Below are positions 19,344 to 27,883 of a stretch of DNA of 64,000 bases, piece after piece. This DNA comes from Ilyomonas limi (GTDB lineage: Bacteria; Bacteroidota; Bacteroidia; Chitinophagales; Chitinophagaceae): assembly GCF_005233845.1 (NCBI RefSeq), contig NZ_SZQL01000001.1:576062-640061 (forward strand). The letters are read 5' to 3'. Below the pieces are notes generated by a model. That model searched no databases, had not been told where the DNA came from, and was given only the letters and a program-made list of their open reading frames with translations. The translations under genes and the position numbers were made by a program. Numbering within the stretch: position 1 is the stretch's first letter; each line of letters starts with the position of its first letter.

Positions 19344-22300
19344 ATGAGAACAAGTCAGAAGTATCTAAAACTTTTTCCTAAAGGTTTACCAACTGTTATC
19401 GCAGTAGTGAGTTGCCTGTTGCTGATAATGCCTGCCAAAGCACATGCTGAACAGAAAAAGAAAATTGGCCTGAACAATGCAACTTTTGAAACGGTGATTA
19501 AAGAAATTGAGAAAGTATTCTCGGTAAATTTTACTTACGACGCAGCCATGAAACAGCTGCAACAAAAGGTGTCACTGCAGCAAAAGGAAAGAACACTTGC
19601 GGAGGTGCTGTCTGAATTGGCAAAACAAGTGAATGTAAAGTTCATCAGGGCCGGAAACTTAATTGGCATACAGGAAAAGACTGCTCTTTACCAGTTAAGT
19701 GCTTATGAAAGTCCTGCGGTTGCAGGCGCACCGCCTTTCCTGCTGAAAGGAAGGATTATAGATGAAAAGAAAAACATTGCTGTTGCCAATGCAACCATAC
19801 ACGTGAAAGACTCGAAGACCTATACAACATCGGATGAAGATGGTAATTTTTCGATTGAAGTATTACAGGGCGATGTATTGGAGATCACTTCTGTGGGGTA
19901 TGCTGCTAAGGAAGTAACTATTGGTAATAGTAATGAAATAATAATTAACCTGAGCAGCAGTGAAAACCAGTTGAATGAGGTGGTAGTTACTGCCTTAGGC
20001 ATTAAAAAAGAAAGAGCTAAAATAAACTATGCAACACAGGAAGTAAAAGGCGAAAGCCTGCAAAAAGCAAAAGAGGCAAACGTTATTTCCAGCTTAACCG
20101 GAAAAGTAGCAGGATTAACGGTTGTTAATAAATCTACGCTGTATGAAAACCAGGATGTAAGGGTTCGCGGGGAGGCAACATTAGTAGTAATTGATGGGGT
20201 GCCTACCAATACCAATTTCTGGAATATTAATGCAGATGACATAGAAAGTGTAACCGTATTGAAAGGCACTGCTGCTGCCGCTTTATACGGCTCTCTTGGG
20301 GTGAACGGTGCCATTATGATTACTACAAAGAAAGGTAAAGGTGGCAGCAATGGCTTAGAGGTAAGTTTTAGCAGTACCAACCAGTTTCAGGCGGGATATA
20401 TAGCTATACCAAAAACACAACAGGAGTACGGTATGGGCTGGAGTGGTTATTATGCTTATATAGATGGCCAGGGTGGTGGCGGCTGGTACGATAACTACGG
20501 TTATGTGTGGGGGCCTAAACTGAATGTAAAAGACCCGAATACTGCAAGTGGCTATGCAGAGTATCCGCAGTATAATAGTCCCTACAATCCTGATTCATTA
20601 TACACATTTACACAAGCAGGCTATACCGGTCAAAGCCATTACAAACCAATGCCCTGGGTAAGCCGCGGTACCAATAATCTGAAAAATTTTTTACGTAATG
20701 AGTTTTTAACAACAGATAACATAAGCGTAGCAGGTAAAACAGATAGAACTGATTATAGAATATCAGCATCGCATGTATATCAAAAAGGCCAGGTGCCGAA
20801 TACGCATCTTAACTCTACCACATTAACGGTAGCCGGCGGCTTAAAAATTTCAGACAAATTAAGGGCGGAAGCTACGATATCTTACAATAAACAGTATACA
20901 CCTAATTATCCCTCGAGTGGTTATGGTCCCAGCAATTTCTTTTACAATATTCTTTTATGGATGGGACCAGATGTGGACATCCGTGATATGAAGAACTACT
21001 GGCAACCGGGCAAAGAAGGCATACAACAGTTAACCTACAATTACTCGTGGTACAATAATCCCTATTTCATGGCAAATGAATACCTGAACAGTTACAATAC
21101 AGATGTAATAACTGCACAGGCAAATGCTACTTATTCTTTTTCAAAAAATCTGAACTTATTGGTACGTACCGGTGCTACTGTAAATAATGTATCAGAAGAT
21201 ACTAAAACGCCTTATAGCTTTATCAATTACGGAACTTCAAAAGCGCCGTTTGGCCAATATGCAATTGACCGTCGTGGAACAGTGCGTATTGTGTCTGACG
21301 CATTGCTTACTTATCAGAACAAGTTTGGCGACTTTGATGTAACTGTTTCCGCAGGTGCCAGTTCCCGGTTCGACCAGGCAAACGGATTATATTCCAATAC
21401 GGTAGGCGGCCTGGCAGTGCCCAACAATTACACACTCGCTAATACGCGCGATCCTTTAAACTCCACCAACTATCTTAATGAAAAGCAGTACATGAGCTTA
21501 TTTGGCTATTCAGATATATCCTATAAAAACATTGTATATCTAAGTCTTACCGGTCGTAACGACTGGACTACTGCCTTGCAAAAGCCGAATAACTCGTTCT
21601 TCTATCCGTCGGCAGGTTTGGGGTTGATGGTTTCTCAATTGGTGAAATTGCCCAGTGCAATCTCCTGGCTAAAATTGCGTAGTGCATGGGCAAATGTCTC
21701 ATCAGATGTGAATCCTTATTATACACTGCAAACTTACAATAGAGGCATACGCTGGAATGGCGTGCCATCGCTCGATGTGCCATCTACTTTAATCAATCCG
21801 GATATACGGCCGCAAACAACCATTTCACAGGAATATGGTGGAGAAATCAAGTTCTTAAAAAATCGTATTGGTCTGGATGTTACTTATTATCGCTACCTGA
21901 ATAAAAACTTTGTTGTGGATGTTCCGCTTTCGCAGGCATCCGGTTATAGTTATCGCAGGGTAAATGCAGATGAAATACTTAAAAAAGGTATTGAAATAGT
22001 GCTTTCAGGAACAGCAATAAAAACAAAAAATTTTCAGTGGAATATAGTTGCCAATTACAGCCGCATACGTAATACAGCAAAATCTTATTATGGCGGCGAC
22101 AGTATAAGAAACGGGGTGAAAATAGGCGAGCGCAACGATGTGTACAGAGGTTATGCCTGGGAACGTTCTCCGGATGGCCGGCAGGTATTCAGTAATGGCT
22201 TGCCGCAATACATTAACCAGATTGTAAATCTTGGCTATTTAAACCCTGATTGGGAGTTTGGTATCATCAACAGTATTTCTTACAAAAACTTCAGCCTTAG

Positions 22301-22814
22301 CTTTACATTCGACGGACAAATTGGTGGTTACATGTTCAATGGAGTAGAAGCCAAAATGTATGAAGGTGGTATGCACCCGGTTACTGCTAATCATTACCGC
22401 GATGAAGCTTACAACGGTGAAAAAACATATTTAGTACCGGGCGTTGTGGTAACAGAAGGGGAAGTTACTTACGATCAGCAGGGCAACATTACGAGCGATA
22501 CCAGAAAGTTTGCTGCAAATGAAACCAACGTCAATTACATTGACTACATATTTGCGCAGTACACGAATGGCGTAGATGAGTCTGTGTTATACAAACGCAC
22601 ATTTGTAAAGCTGCGTGAGGTTGTTTTTAGTTACAATATACCGGCTACTTTATTCAAAAAAGCGCCTTTTAAAGCTGCAAGTATCGCTCTTACAGGGCGC
22701 AACCTTGCATTGTTTACCAAGGTACCTTTTATGGATCCTGAATCATACACCGGTACTACACTCGCAGAGCCTACCTACCGGAATATTGGCGTTAGTGTAA
22801 ACTTTACTTTCTAA
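19344..22814 (+). CDS. STN-domain SusC-type TonB-dependent transporter
   Basis: A 1156-residue outer-membrane transporter. The ATG at 19344 is chosen over an in-frame TTG at 19284, which lies inside the FecR gene. After the signal sequence (to about 35) comes a secretin/TonB N-terminal (STN) domain (GLNNATFETVIKEIEKVFSVNFTYD, read in pieces), which contacts FecR in the periplasm. A carboxypeptidase-regulatory-like domain follows near 130-205, then plug (LNEVVVTALG, LVVIDGVP, IMITTKKG) and barrel ending in SVNFTF. The STN domain together with the upstream ECF/FecR pair indicates substrate-induced self-regulation. The substrate is not evident; the downstream phosphodiesterase makes a phosphorylated compound possible. 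Confidence 0.94.
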   Translation: MRTSQKYLKLFPKGLPTVIAVVSCLLLIMPAKAHAEQKKKIGLNNATFETVIKEIEKVFSVNFTYDAAMKQLQQKVSLQQKERTLAEVLSELAKQVNVKFIRAGNLIGIQEKTALYQLSAYESPAVAGAPPFLLKGRIIDEKKNIAVANATIHVKDSKTYTTSDEDGNFSIEVLQGDVLEITSVGYAAKEVTIGNSNEIIINLSSSENQLNEVVVTALGIKKERAKINYATQEVKGESLQKAKEANVISSLTGKVAGLTVVNKSTLYENQDVRVRGEATLVVIDGVPTNTNFWNINADDIESVTVLKGTAAAALYGSLGVNGAIMITTKKGKGGSNGLEVSFSSTNQFQAGYIAIPKTQQEYGMGWSGYYAYIDGQGGGGWYDNYGYVWGPKLNVKDPNTASGYAEYPQYNSPYNPDSLYTFTQAGYTGQSHYKPMPWVSRGTNNLKNFLRNEFLTTDNISVAGKTDRTDYRISASHVYQKGQVPNTHLNSTTLTVAGGLKISDKLRAEATISYNKQYTPNYPSSGYGPSNFFYNILLWMGPDVDIRDMKNYWQPGKEGIQQLTYNYSWYNNPYFMANEYLNSYNTDVITAQANATYSFSKNLNLLVRTGATVNNVSEDTKTPYSFINYGTSKAPFGQYAIDRRGTVRIVSDALLTYQNKFGDFDVTVSAGASSRFDQANGLYSNTVGGLAVPNNYTLANTRDPLNSTNYLNEKQYMSLFGYSDISYKNIVYLSLTGRNDWTTALQKPNNSFFYPSAGLGLMVSQLVKLPSAISWLKLRSAWANVSSDVNPYYTLQTYNRGIRWNGVPSLDVPSTLINPDIRPQTTISQEYGGEIKFLKNRIGLDVTYYRYLNKNFVVDVPLSQASGYSYRRVNADEILKKGIEIVLSGTAIKTKNFQWNIVANYSRIRNTAKSYYGGDSIRNGVKIGERNDVYRGYAWERSPDGRQVFSNGLPQYINQIVNLGYLNPDWEFGIINSISYKNFSLSFTFDGQIGGYMFNGVEAKMYEGGMHPVTANHYRDEAYNGEKTYLVPGVVVTEGEVTYDQQGNITSDTRKFAANETNVNYIDYIFAQYTNGVDESVLYKRTFVKLREVVFSYNIPATLFKKAPFKAASIALTGRNLALFTKVPFMDPESYTGTTLAEPTYRNIGVSVNFTF

Positions 22815-22834
22815 CCTTCTTAAACAAATTCTTC

Positions 22835-24292
22835 ATGAAGAACTATAAACTATTTATATACATTTTTGCTGTTGCTGTAGCGTTGCAGCTTACCACTTCC
22901 TGTAATAAATATGATTATTACCAAACCAATCCCAACAATCCTTCGCAGGCTACGCCGGCTTTATTATTAACCGATATATGCGTGCGTGTTTTTGTGCACG
23001 ATGGTTTGCCCATGGCTTATGCCAGCAGGTACCTGGCGTATTATGAAAGACCGGATGTGAATGCCAATTATGGATGGGGGGCTGCCAGTTTTGATAACTA
23101 CGATATTCTGCGACAGGTAGAACAAATGAATACACTTGCCATAGCCAGTAATGAAGTGAACTACCAGGCAATTGCAAAACTGTTCAGAGCTGTTTTATTT
23201 TCGCAGCTTACAGAAACTTTCGGGGATATTCCTTACGCCGAAGCGTTGAAAGTAGATGAAGGCAATAACACTCCTGTATACGATGCACAGGAAAGTATAT
23301 ATGTAGGAATTTTGAAGGAATTGGATGAAGCCAACAGCCTGTTTGATGCAACGCAAAACACCATTTCAGGAGATATAATTTTTGATGGCGATATCAGCAA
23401 GTGGAAGAAGTTTACCAATGCATTCCGCTTACGGTTACTGATTCACTTAAGTAAAAAAGAAGATAATACGAACCTGAATATCAAACAGCAGTTTCAATCT
23501 ATTATCAGCAATCCGGCAATGTATCCGCTAATGGAAAGCAACGATGATAATGCCCAGATTGTATTTAATAAAACAGCTGCTAACAATTCTTATCCTGGTT
23601 TTCAAAGCAACTCTTTACAAACCTCTATTTCGATGGAGCAAGGCTTTGTTGATAGTTTGAAAGTTTTTGCAGATCCAAGACTGTTTAAAGTAGCTGCCCC
23701 TGTTTCCGGATTACCAGCAGGTAATTTTAGCAGTTATGAAGGTGTGAATGAAGGGCTTACCGTAGGTGAAATGCAAACGGCTTCTGCCGATGCTTCCCGC
23801 ATTGCGCCGCGGTATTGGCAAGATCAGATAAACGAACCCATGATGCTGCTCGGCTACCAGGAGCAGGAGTTTTTGATAGCAGAAGCCATTAGCAGAAACT
23901 GGATTTCAGGTGCAGGCACGGCAGAGGAACATTATAAAAATGGCATTGTTGCTTCCATGCAGTTTTATGGTGTGCCCGATGCTGATATACAAAACTATCT
24001 TGCAACGCCCAAAGTAAAGCTTGCAGCAGCAACGGCCTTACAACAGATAGCAGTACAAAAGTATTTCTCCATGTTCATGCAGGCTGGCTGGGAGCCTTTT
24101 TATGAGCAAAGGCGTACAGGCATTCCTGTATTTAACGTAGGCGATGGCACTTATAACGATCAAAGAGTGCCCAGGCGCTGGCTGTATCCGCAGAATGAAT
24201 ACAATGTAAATAAGGCAAATGTAGATGCTGCTGTTCAGCGGCAATTTAATGGTGATGACGACATTAATGGCGTAATATGGCTTTTGAAGTAG
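22835..24292 (+). CDS. SusD-like outer-membrane lipoprotein (SusD/RagB, second family)
   Basis: A 485-residue lipoprotein with lipobox TTSC (Cys at about residue 23), directly followed by NKYDYYQTNPNNPSQATPALLL. This opening is characteristic of the SusD_2-type nutrient-binding lipoproteins (PF12771-like) rather than classical SusD. Helical TPR-like segments include YQAIAKLFRAVLFSQLTETFGD, read in two parts, with the conserved 'FGDIPYAEAL'. The C-terminal part has the EFLIAEA motif and ends in a W-rich stretch (RRWLYPQNEYNVN). It is the partner of the STN-domain SusC, 20 bp downstream. Confidence 0.9.
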   Translation: MKNYKLFIYIFAVAVALQLTTSCNKYDYYQTNPNNPSQATPALLLTDICVRVFVHDGLPMAYASRYLAYYERPDVNANYGWGAASFDNYDILRQVEQMNTLAIASNEVNYQAIAKLFRAVLFSQLTETFGDIPYAEALKVDEGNNTPVYDAQESIYVGILKELDEANSLFDATQNTISGDIIFDGDISKWKKFTNAFRLRLLIHLSKKEDNTNLNIKQQFQSIISNPAMYPLMESNDDNAQIVFNKTAANNSYPGFQSNSLQTSISMEQGFVDSLKVFADPRLFKVAAPVSGLPAGNFSSYEGVNEGLTVGEMQTASADASRIAPRYWQDQINEPMMLLGYQEQEFLIAEAISRNWISGAGTAEEHYKNGIVASMQFYGVPDADIQNYLATPKVKLAAATALQQIAVQKYFSMFMQAGWEPFYEQRRTGIPVFNVGDGTYNDQRVPRRWLYPQNEYNVNKANVDAAVQRQFNGDDDINGVIWLLK

Positions 24293-24347
24293 CTGTGCTT
24301 TTTATATTTTTCTATAGCAAGATTTTGTAAATTAATATCAGATTATA

Positions 24348-25580
24348 ATGATTAAAAAAACTTTGTTCCAGATGCTGATGTTTTGTGTCATCAGCACAAC
24401 GGCTTTATTTGCACAAAAAGTAAAAAAAACCGTATTTATTATTGTGGATGGTATTCCGGCTGATGTAGTAGAAAAGCAACCAACGCCTAATCTTCATGCC
24501 ATAGCAAAAGAAGGTGGTTATACACGTTCTTATGTAGGCGGTGTTAAAGGTGCTTATTCCGAAACACCAACTATTTCGGCTGTAGGCTACAACAGCCTGC
24601 TTACCGGCACATGGGTTAACAAACATAATGTTTGGGACAATGATATAGCCGAACCTAATTATCATTATCCAACGGTATTCAGACTTCTAAAAGAAAGCTA
24701 TCCGCAAAAGAAAACTGCTATTTTCAGTAGTTGGCTGGATAACCGTACCAAACTGGTTGGCGATGAATTGGCAGCTACAGGCAATATAAAAATAGACTAT
24801 CATTTTGATGGGCTGGAACTGGATACTATCCAATATCCGCATGATCAAGCCAGGGACTTTATGAGCAATATTGATGAAGCGGTTTCGCAGCAGGCAGCTA
24901 CTACGATCAAACAGGACGCACCGGATCTCTCGTGGGTATATCTTGAATATACAGATGATATGGGGCACATGCATGGCGACAGCCCTGAATTTTATAAAGC
25001 AATAGCGCTGGCAGATAAACGGGTAGGATATATTTGGGACGCTATACAGTATCGTCAGAAGAACTTTAATGAAGACTGGTTGATTATTGTAACCACAGAT
25101 CATGGGCGTACAGCAGAAACAGGTAAGGGCCACGGCGGACAAAGCGACCGGGAAAGAGATGGCTGGATATTTACCAACGCCAAAAACCTGAATGAACAGT
25201 TTGGTACACCACAAAGTTCTATAGTAGATATCCTGCCTGCCATCATCAGGTTTATGGACATTCACCCTTCGCAAAAACAAGCATTTGAGATGGATGGCTT
25301 GCCCTTTATTGGTAAGTTATTATTTGCAAAACCCCGGATAAAAATGGAAAATGGCAGTCTTCATGTTGACTGGAAAAACCTGGCTAAAGGTGAGATGACG
25401 ATTCTTGCATCTACAACCAACGAGGTAAAAACAGGCGGAGAAGACCATTATAAAGTATTGGCAACAGTACCGCTTGCACAACAATCTGCCACTATAAAAT
25501 TAGATAATCTGCCTTCTGATTTTTATAAGGTTGTTTTACAATCCGGTAATGAAAATTTCAATTATTGGATTAAAAAGTAA
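24348..25580 (+). CDS. Secreted type I phosphodiesterase/nucleotide pyrophosphatase family protein
   Basis: A 410-residue alkaline-phosphatase-superfamily enzyme with a signal peptide (ending ALFAQ, about residue 23). Metal-binding motifs of the superfamily are visible: FIIVDGIPADVV near residue 30 (first Asp), then TPTISAVGYNSLLTGTW, whose Thr is the likely nucleophile, YTDDMGHMHGDS near 205 (Asp/His ligands), TTDHGR near 245 (Asp-His) and GKGHGGQSD (His). It should cleave a phosphodiester or phosphomonoester in the periplasm or at the surface. It follows the SusC/SusD pair by 55 bp on the same strand and is probably the catabolic enzyme of this uptake operon; the substrate is unknown. Confidence 0.85.
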   Translation: MIKKTLFQMLMFCVISTTALFAQKVKKTVFIIVDGIPADVVEKQPTPNLHAIAKEGGYTRSYVGGVKGAYSETPTISAVGYNSLLTGTWVNKHNVWDNDIAEPNYHYPTVFRLLKESYPQKKTAIFSSWLDNRTKLVGDELAATGNIKIDYHFDGLELDTIQYPHDQARDFMSNIDEAVSQQAATTIKQDAPDLSWVYLEYTDDMGHMHGDSPEFYKAIALADKRVGYIWDAIQYRQKNFNEDWLIIVTTDHGRTAETGKGHGGQSDRERDGWIFTNAKNLNEQFGTPQSSIVDILPAIIRFMDIHPSQKQAFEMDGLPFIGKLLFAKPRIKMENGSLHVDWKNLAKGEMTILASTTNEVKTGGEDHYKVLATVPLAQQSATIKLDNLPSDFYKVVLQSGNENFNYWIKK

Positions 25581-25882
25581 TACTGACTTTAGTTACAACT
25601 GCGTGCAATTCTATCAATAATATTGCTATTACTGTTTACGGGCCTGGTTATGCTCTCTGCTGATCAGAAAGCTTATGCTGTTGCCCTAAATCAAATAATG
25701 ATTACGTTTATATAGCTATTATTAATAAATATAAATTTCAAAAAAAGTGAACTGCAAAAAGCAATACAGCGAACAAGCAATGCCATAAGGTAAACATCGA
25801 ATCGCAAAAATGCTCTTACTTTGTTGCTATTGATTATTTTTAATTTTTACAAATACAAATAGCGGGATACTTTTTGCTTGCC
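25581..25882. other. AT-rich intergenic region
   Basis: About 300 bp with no gene visible. A TACTTTTTG sequence at 25868-25876 approximates the Bacteroidota -7 box just upstream of the broken sigma gene and may be its old promoter. Confidence 0.35.
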
Positions 25883-25996
25883 ATGGATTGCTACTCTTCA
25901 ATAGACGACCAGGAACTGCTGCACCGTTTGAAAGCAGAAGAAAATGCTTTTACGGAAATGTATAACCGCTATTGAAAGCCTTTATTTGCTGTTGCT
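25883..25996 (+). pseudogene. 5' remnant of an ECF sigma factor gene
   Basis: Translation from ATG 25883 gives a typical ECF sigma N-terminus: DDQELLHRLKAEENAFTEM followed by YNRY. The next codon, Trp in relatives, is TGA (25973-25975). Reading through it gives KPLFAVA, the expected continuation of region 2 ('YNRYWKPLFAVA'). The homology then stops at the left end of an IS6-family element at about 25997. The gene therefore has both a nonsense mutation and a truncation, and no sigma sequence resumes on the far side of the element. Confidence 0.75.
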
Positions 25997-26778
25997 GGTT
26001 CTGTTGCACCTGTAATTGAATTGTAAGGGTAAGGATTACATTTGTAAGATGTTCAGAGGGTATTGTTTTCCTAAAGAGGTTATCCTGCAAGCGGTATATT
26101 GTAAATTAAGGTTTAGTTTGAGTTACCGGGATGTGGAGGAACTATTTTCTATTCGGGAGAGTAACAGTTGACCATGCTAGTATTCAAAGATGGGTATATA
26201 AATATTTTCTCCCCTGATGAAAAAGATTTTTCAAAAAAGAAAGAAGACAGTCGGGGATAGCTGGTGAATGGATGAAACCTATATCAATGTAAAGGGCGCG
26301 TGGATGTATCTGTACCGGGCAGTAGATAAGGAAGGCAATTACAGTGGAATTCCTACTCACTAAAAGAAGAAATAAAAAGGGCTGCTCATCTATTCTTGCT
26401 TAAAGCCATTACATAACAACGGTAAACCTTAAACCATCAATTTGATAAGAGTAGTGCTAATAAGCAAGCCATACGAACTTACCACAAAAGAACATGGTCC
26501 AGAATAAAGATCAGGCAATGTAAGTATTTAAATAACCGGATAGAAGGGAACCATCGGTTTGCCAAATGGCGAATGCGTAACGTGCCTGGATTTAAAAACT
26601 TTGAGCCTGCTTCACGAACATTAACAGGCATCGAAATAGTACGAATGATTAAGAAGGAACAAGTAGCCTCTCCTATGGCTACTTATTTCAAAATGTTCTG
26701 TTCTCTGGGTGTATAAAATGTAATAGTCAGAACTTAATACAATCTTTTGGGATCTATACCAACAGATGCAGCAGTGCC
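25997..26778 (+). mobile_element. Decayed IS6-family (IS26-like) insertion sequence
   Basis: The left end is ggttctgttgca (25997-26008) and the right end tgcagcagtgcc (26767-26778). As inverted repeats they match at 9 of 12 positions and resemble the GGCACTGTTGCA ends of IS26-type elements. Length (782 bp) is close to the family norm of about 0.8 kb. The 8-bp sequences flanking the element differ (ctgttgct versus attaatga), so there is no target duplication; an adjacent deletion or recombination probably removed the rest of the sigma gene. The 3' part from 26420 recurs at 63693. Confidence 0.75.
26049..26716 (+). pseudogene. IS6-family transposase, multiply frameshifted
   Basis: Fragments in different frames reconstruct a DDE transposase of the IS6 family: GYCFPKEVILQAVYCKLRF and SLSYRDVEELFSIR at the start, then VDHASIQRWVYKYF in another frame, MDETYINVKGAW and YLYRAVDKEGN (first catalytic Asp in MDET), LLTKRRNKK, then ANKQAIRTYHKRTWSRIK, CKYLNNRIEGNHRFAKWR (the catalytic Glu region) and FEPASRTLTGIEIVRMIKK to a stop at 26714. 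At least three frameshifts and in-frame stop codons (for example TGA before MDET) make it inactive. Confidence 0.85.
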
Positions 26779-26805
26779 ATTAATGAATTCAATATCATAA
26801 TAACA

Positions 26806-26865
26806 TATCGGAATAAAATACTTTCTTCTCTGATATATCAGAGAAGAAAGTATTTTATTCCGATA
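26806..26865. repeat. 60-bp perfect palindrome
   Basis: Arms 26806-26835 and 26836-26865 are exact reverse complements with no spacer; the centre is tgata|tatca. It lies between the IS6 remnant and the end of the convergent small gene at 26876. As RNA it would fold into a long hairpin from either strand and could act as a bidirectional terminator, although the sequence is mostly A/T with no separate U-tract. Confidence 0.85.
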
Positions 26866-26875
26866 ATATCCCTCC

Positions 26876-27175
26876 CTATTTTTCACCTAGGAAAGTGCCA
26901 TCAGCAAGCCATTCTGCTTTTGCTTTTTGTCCATTCGCCTTTCTGAATTCTGCCTGGTACACCTTCATACCGTGCTCGCTCTCCAGTTCCCAACGGGTAT
27001 TCGTTGCATTAGGATAACGGGCGCGATAATCCTGCTTTACCGGTCTTGGCACTTCGGAGGCGGGAATGTGCTGACCATCTCCACTTTTTACTGCATAAGC
27101 ACTAAGACTTTCTTTGGGTGTGGCAAAGGAACCCACGGTGGCTAGCATACATGCTGCCAGAATAATTGTTTTCAT
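26876..27175 (-). CDS. Small secreted PepSY-like protein
   Basis: A 99-residue protein with a signal peptide (MKTIILAACMLATVGSFA). The mature part contains VPRPVKQDYRARYPNATN, TRWELE, MKVYQAEF and AEWLADGTFL. This pattern, in which a short helix ending in a 'YP.A' turn is followed by beta strands that read 'W.......Y.a.f', is that of PepSY-like (BLIP-like, PF11396 type) periplasmic proteins common in Bacteroidota. The role is unknown; they are usually taken to be small protein-binding or protease-inhibitor-like modules. It stands alone, with the 60-bp palindrome just after its stop. Confidence 0.75.
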   Translation of the reverse strand: MKTIILAACMLATVGSFATPKESLSAYAVKSGDGQHIPASEVPRPVKQDYRARYPNATNTRWELESEHGMKVYQAEFRKANGQKAKAEWLADGTFLGEK

Positions 27176-27259
27176 AACTGTTTGCTTGTTTTAAAGATTA
27201 AATGAAAAAAATATTGTACACTGATAGTTAGATAGCTTTTGCGAAGCAGGCATTAGCTG

Positions 27260-27706
27260 TTACGCTCTTTCAAATTCGAGACGGCTATGTGTGGAAGGAT
27301 GATCATCGTCGTTATCGTCAGCTTCGCTGCTATCCTTAAGATACAGGTGATCGTCTGTAAGGTCTTCCACATACCAGCTACCATTTAACTGGCTAAGGGG
27401 AAAGGCAGAAAAATTTATTTTTATTTCTGTGTTATTGCCATCATCAAATTTCCAGGTACCATCAAAAGTATCGCTGCCCTTTGTTGCAACAATGGTTCCG
27501 TCTTCTTTAAATGTGAACAGGAAACTACTGAAGGTTGAAGTTTCACTTCCGGTACTTACAAATGAGCCTACTGTAAAGTTGCCTGCAACGGAAGCAGCAG
27601 TAACCAGCAGTGGAGTGGAAGGATTAGTAGTTTCTTTTTTACATGCAATAAACTGTGTAGCAATCAGGCAAAGAATAAAGAAGGGAATAACCGATTTCAT
27701 GAGCAT
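27260..27706 (-). CDS. Small lipocalin-like lipoprotein of unknown function
   Basis: A 148-residue lipoprotein; lipobox FIAC (Cys near residue 22) followed by KKETTNPS. Two ATG codons two residues apart (27706 and 27700) are both possible starts. The mature part has FTFKEDGTIVATKGSDTFDGTWKF, read in pieces, and ends with an acidic DDNDDDHPSTHSRLEFER tail. The 'FKEDGT...GTW' pattern recalls lipocalin-like or DUF-type Bacteroidota lipoproteins, but I do not recognise a specific family. It lies downstream of the exporter operon on the same strand with a 177-bp gap, so a functional link is not shown. Confidence 0.6.
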   Translation of the reverse strand: MLMKSVIPFFILCLIATQFIACKKETTNPSTPLLVTAASVAGNFTVGSFVSTGSETSTFSSFLFTFKEDGTIVATKGSDTFDGTWKFDDGNNTEIKINFSAFPLSQLNGSWYVEDLTDDHLYLKDSSEADDNDDDHPSTHSRLEFERA

Positions 27707-27883
27707 CTGTATTTGTATTGTGGTATGAATATTTGGTATTTAAAAGTGCTTTGAATAATACCTTTATTCTTAGCACATATATAGGTTGTACCTGCAAATG
27801 AAAATGTAACCACTACAATAAGGTTTTTTAATAAATATCTTTGCTGCCGCTCTGGCTTATGTGTAGTTGCGGAGAGAGAAGAA

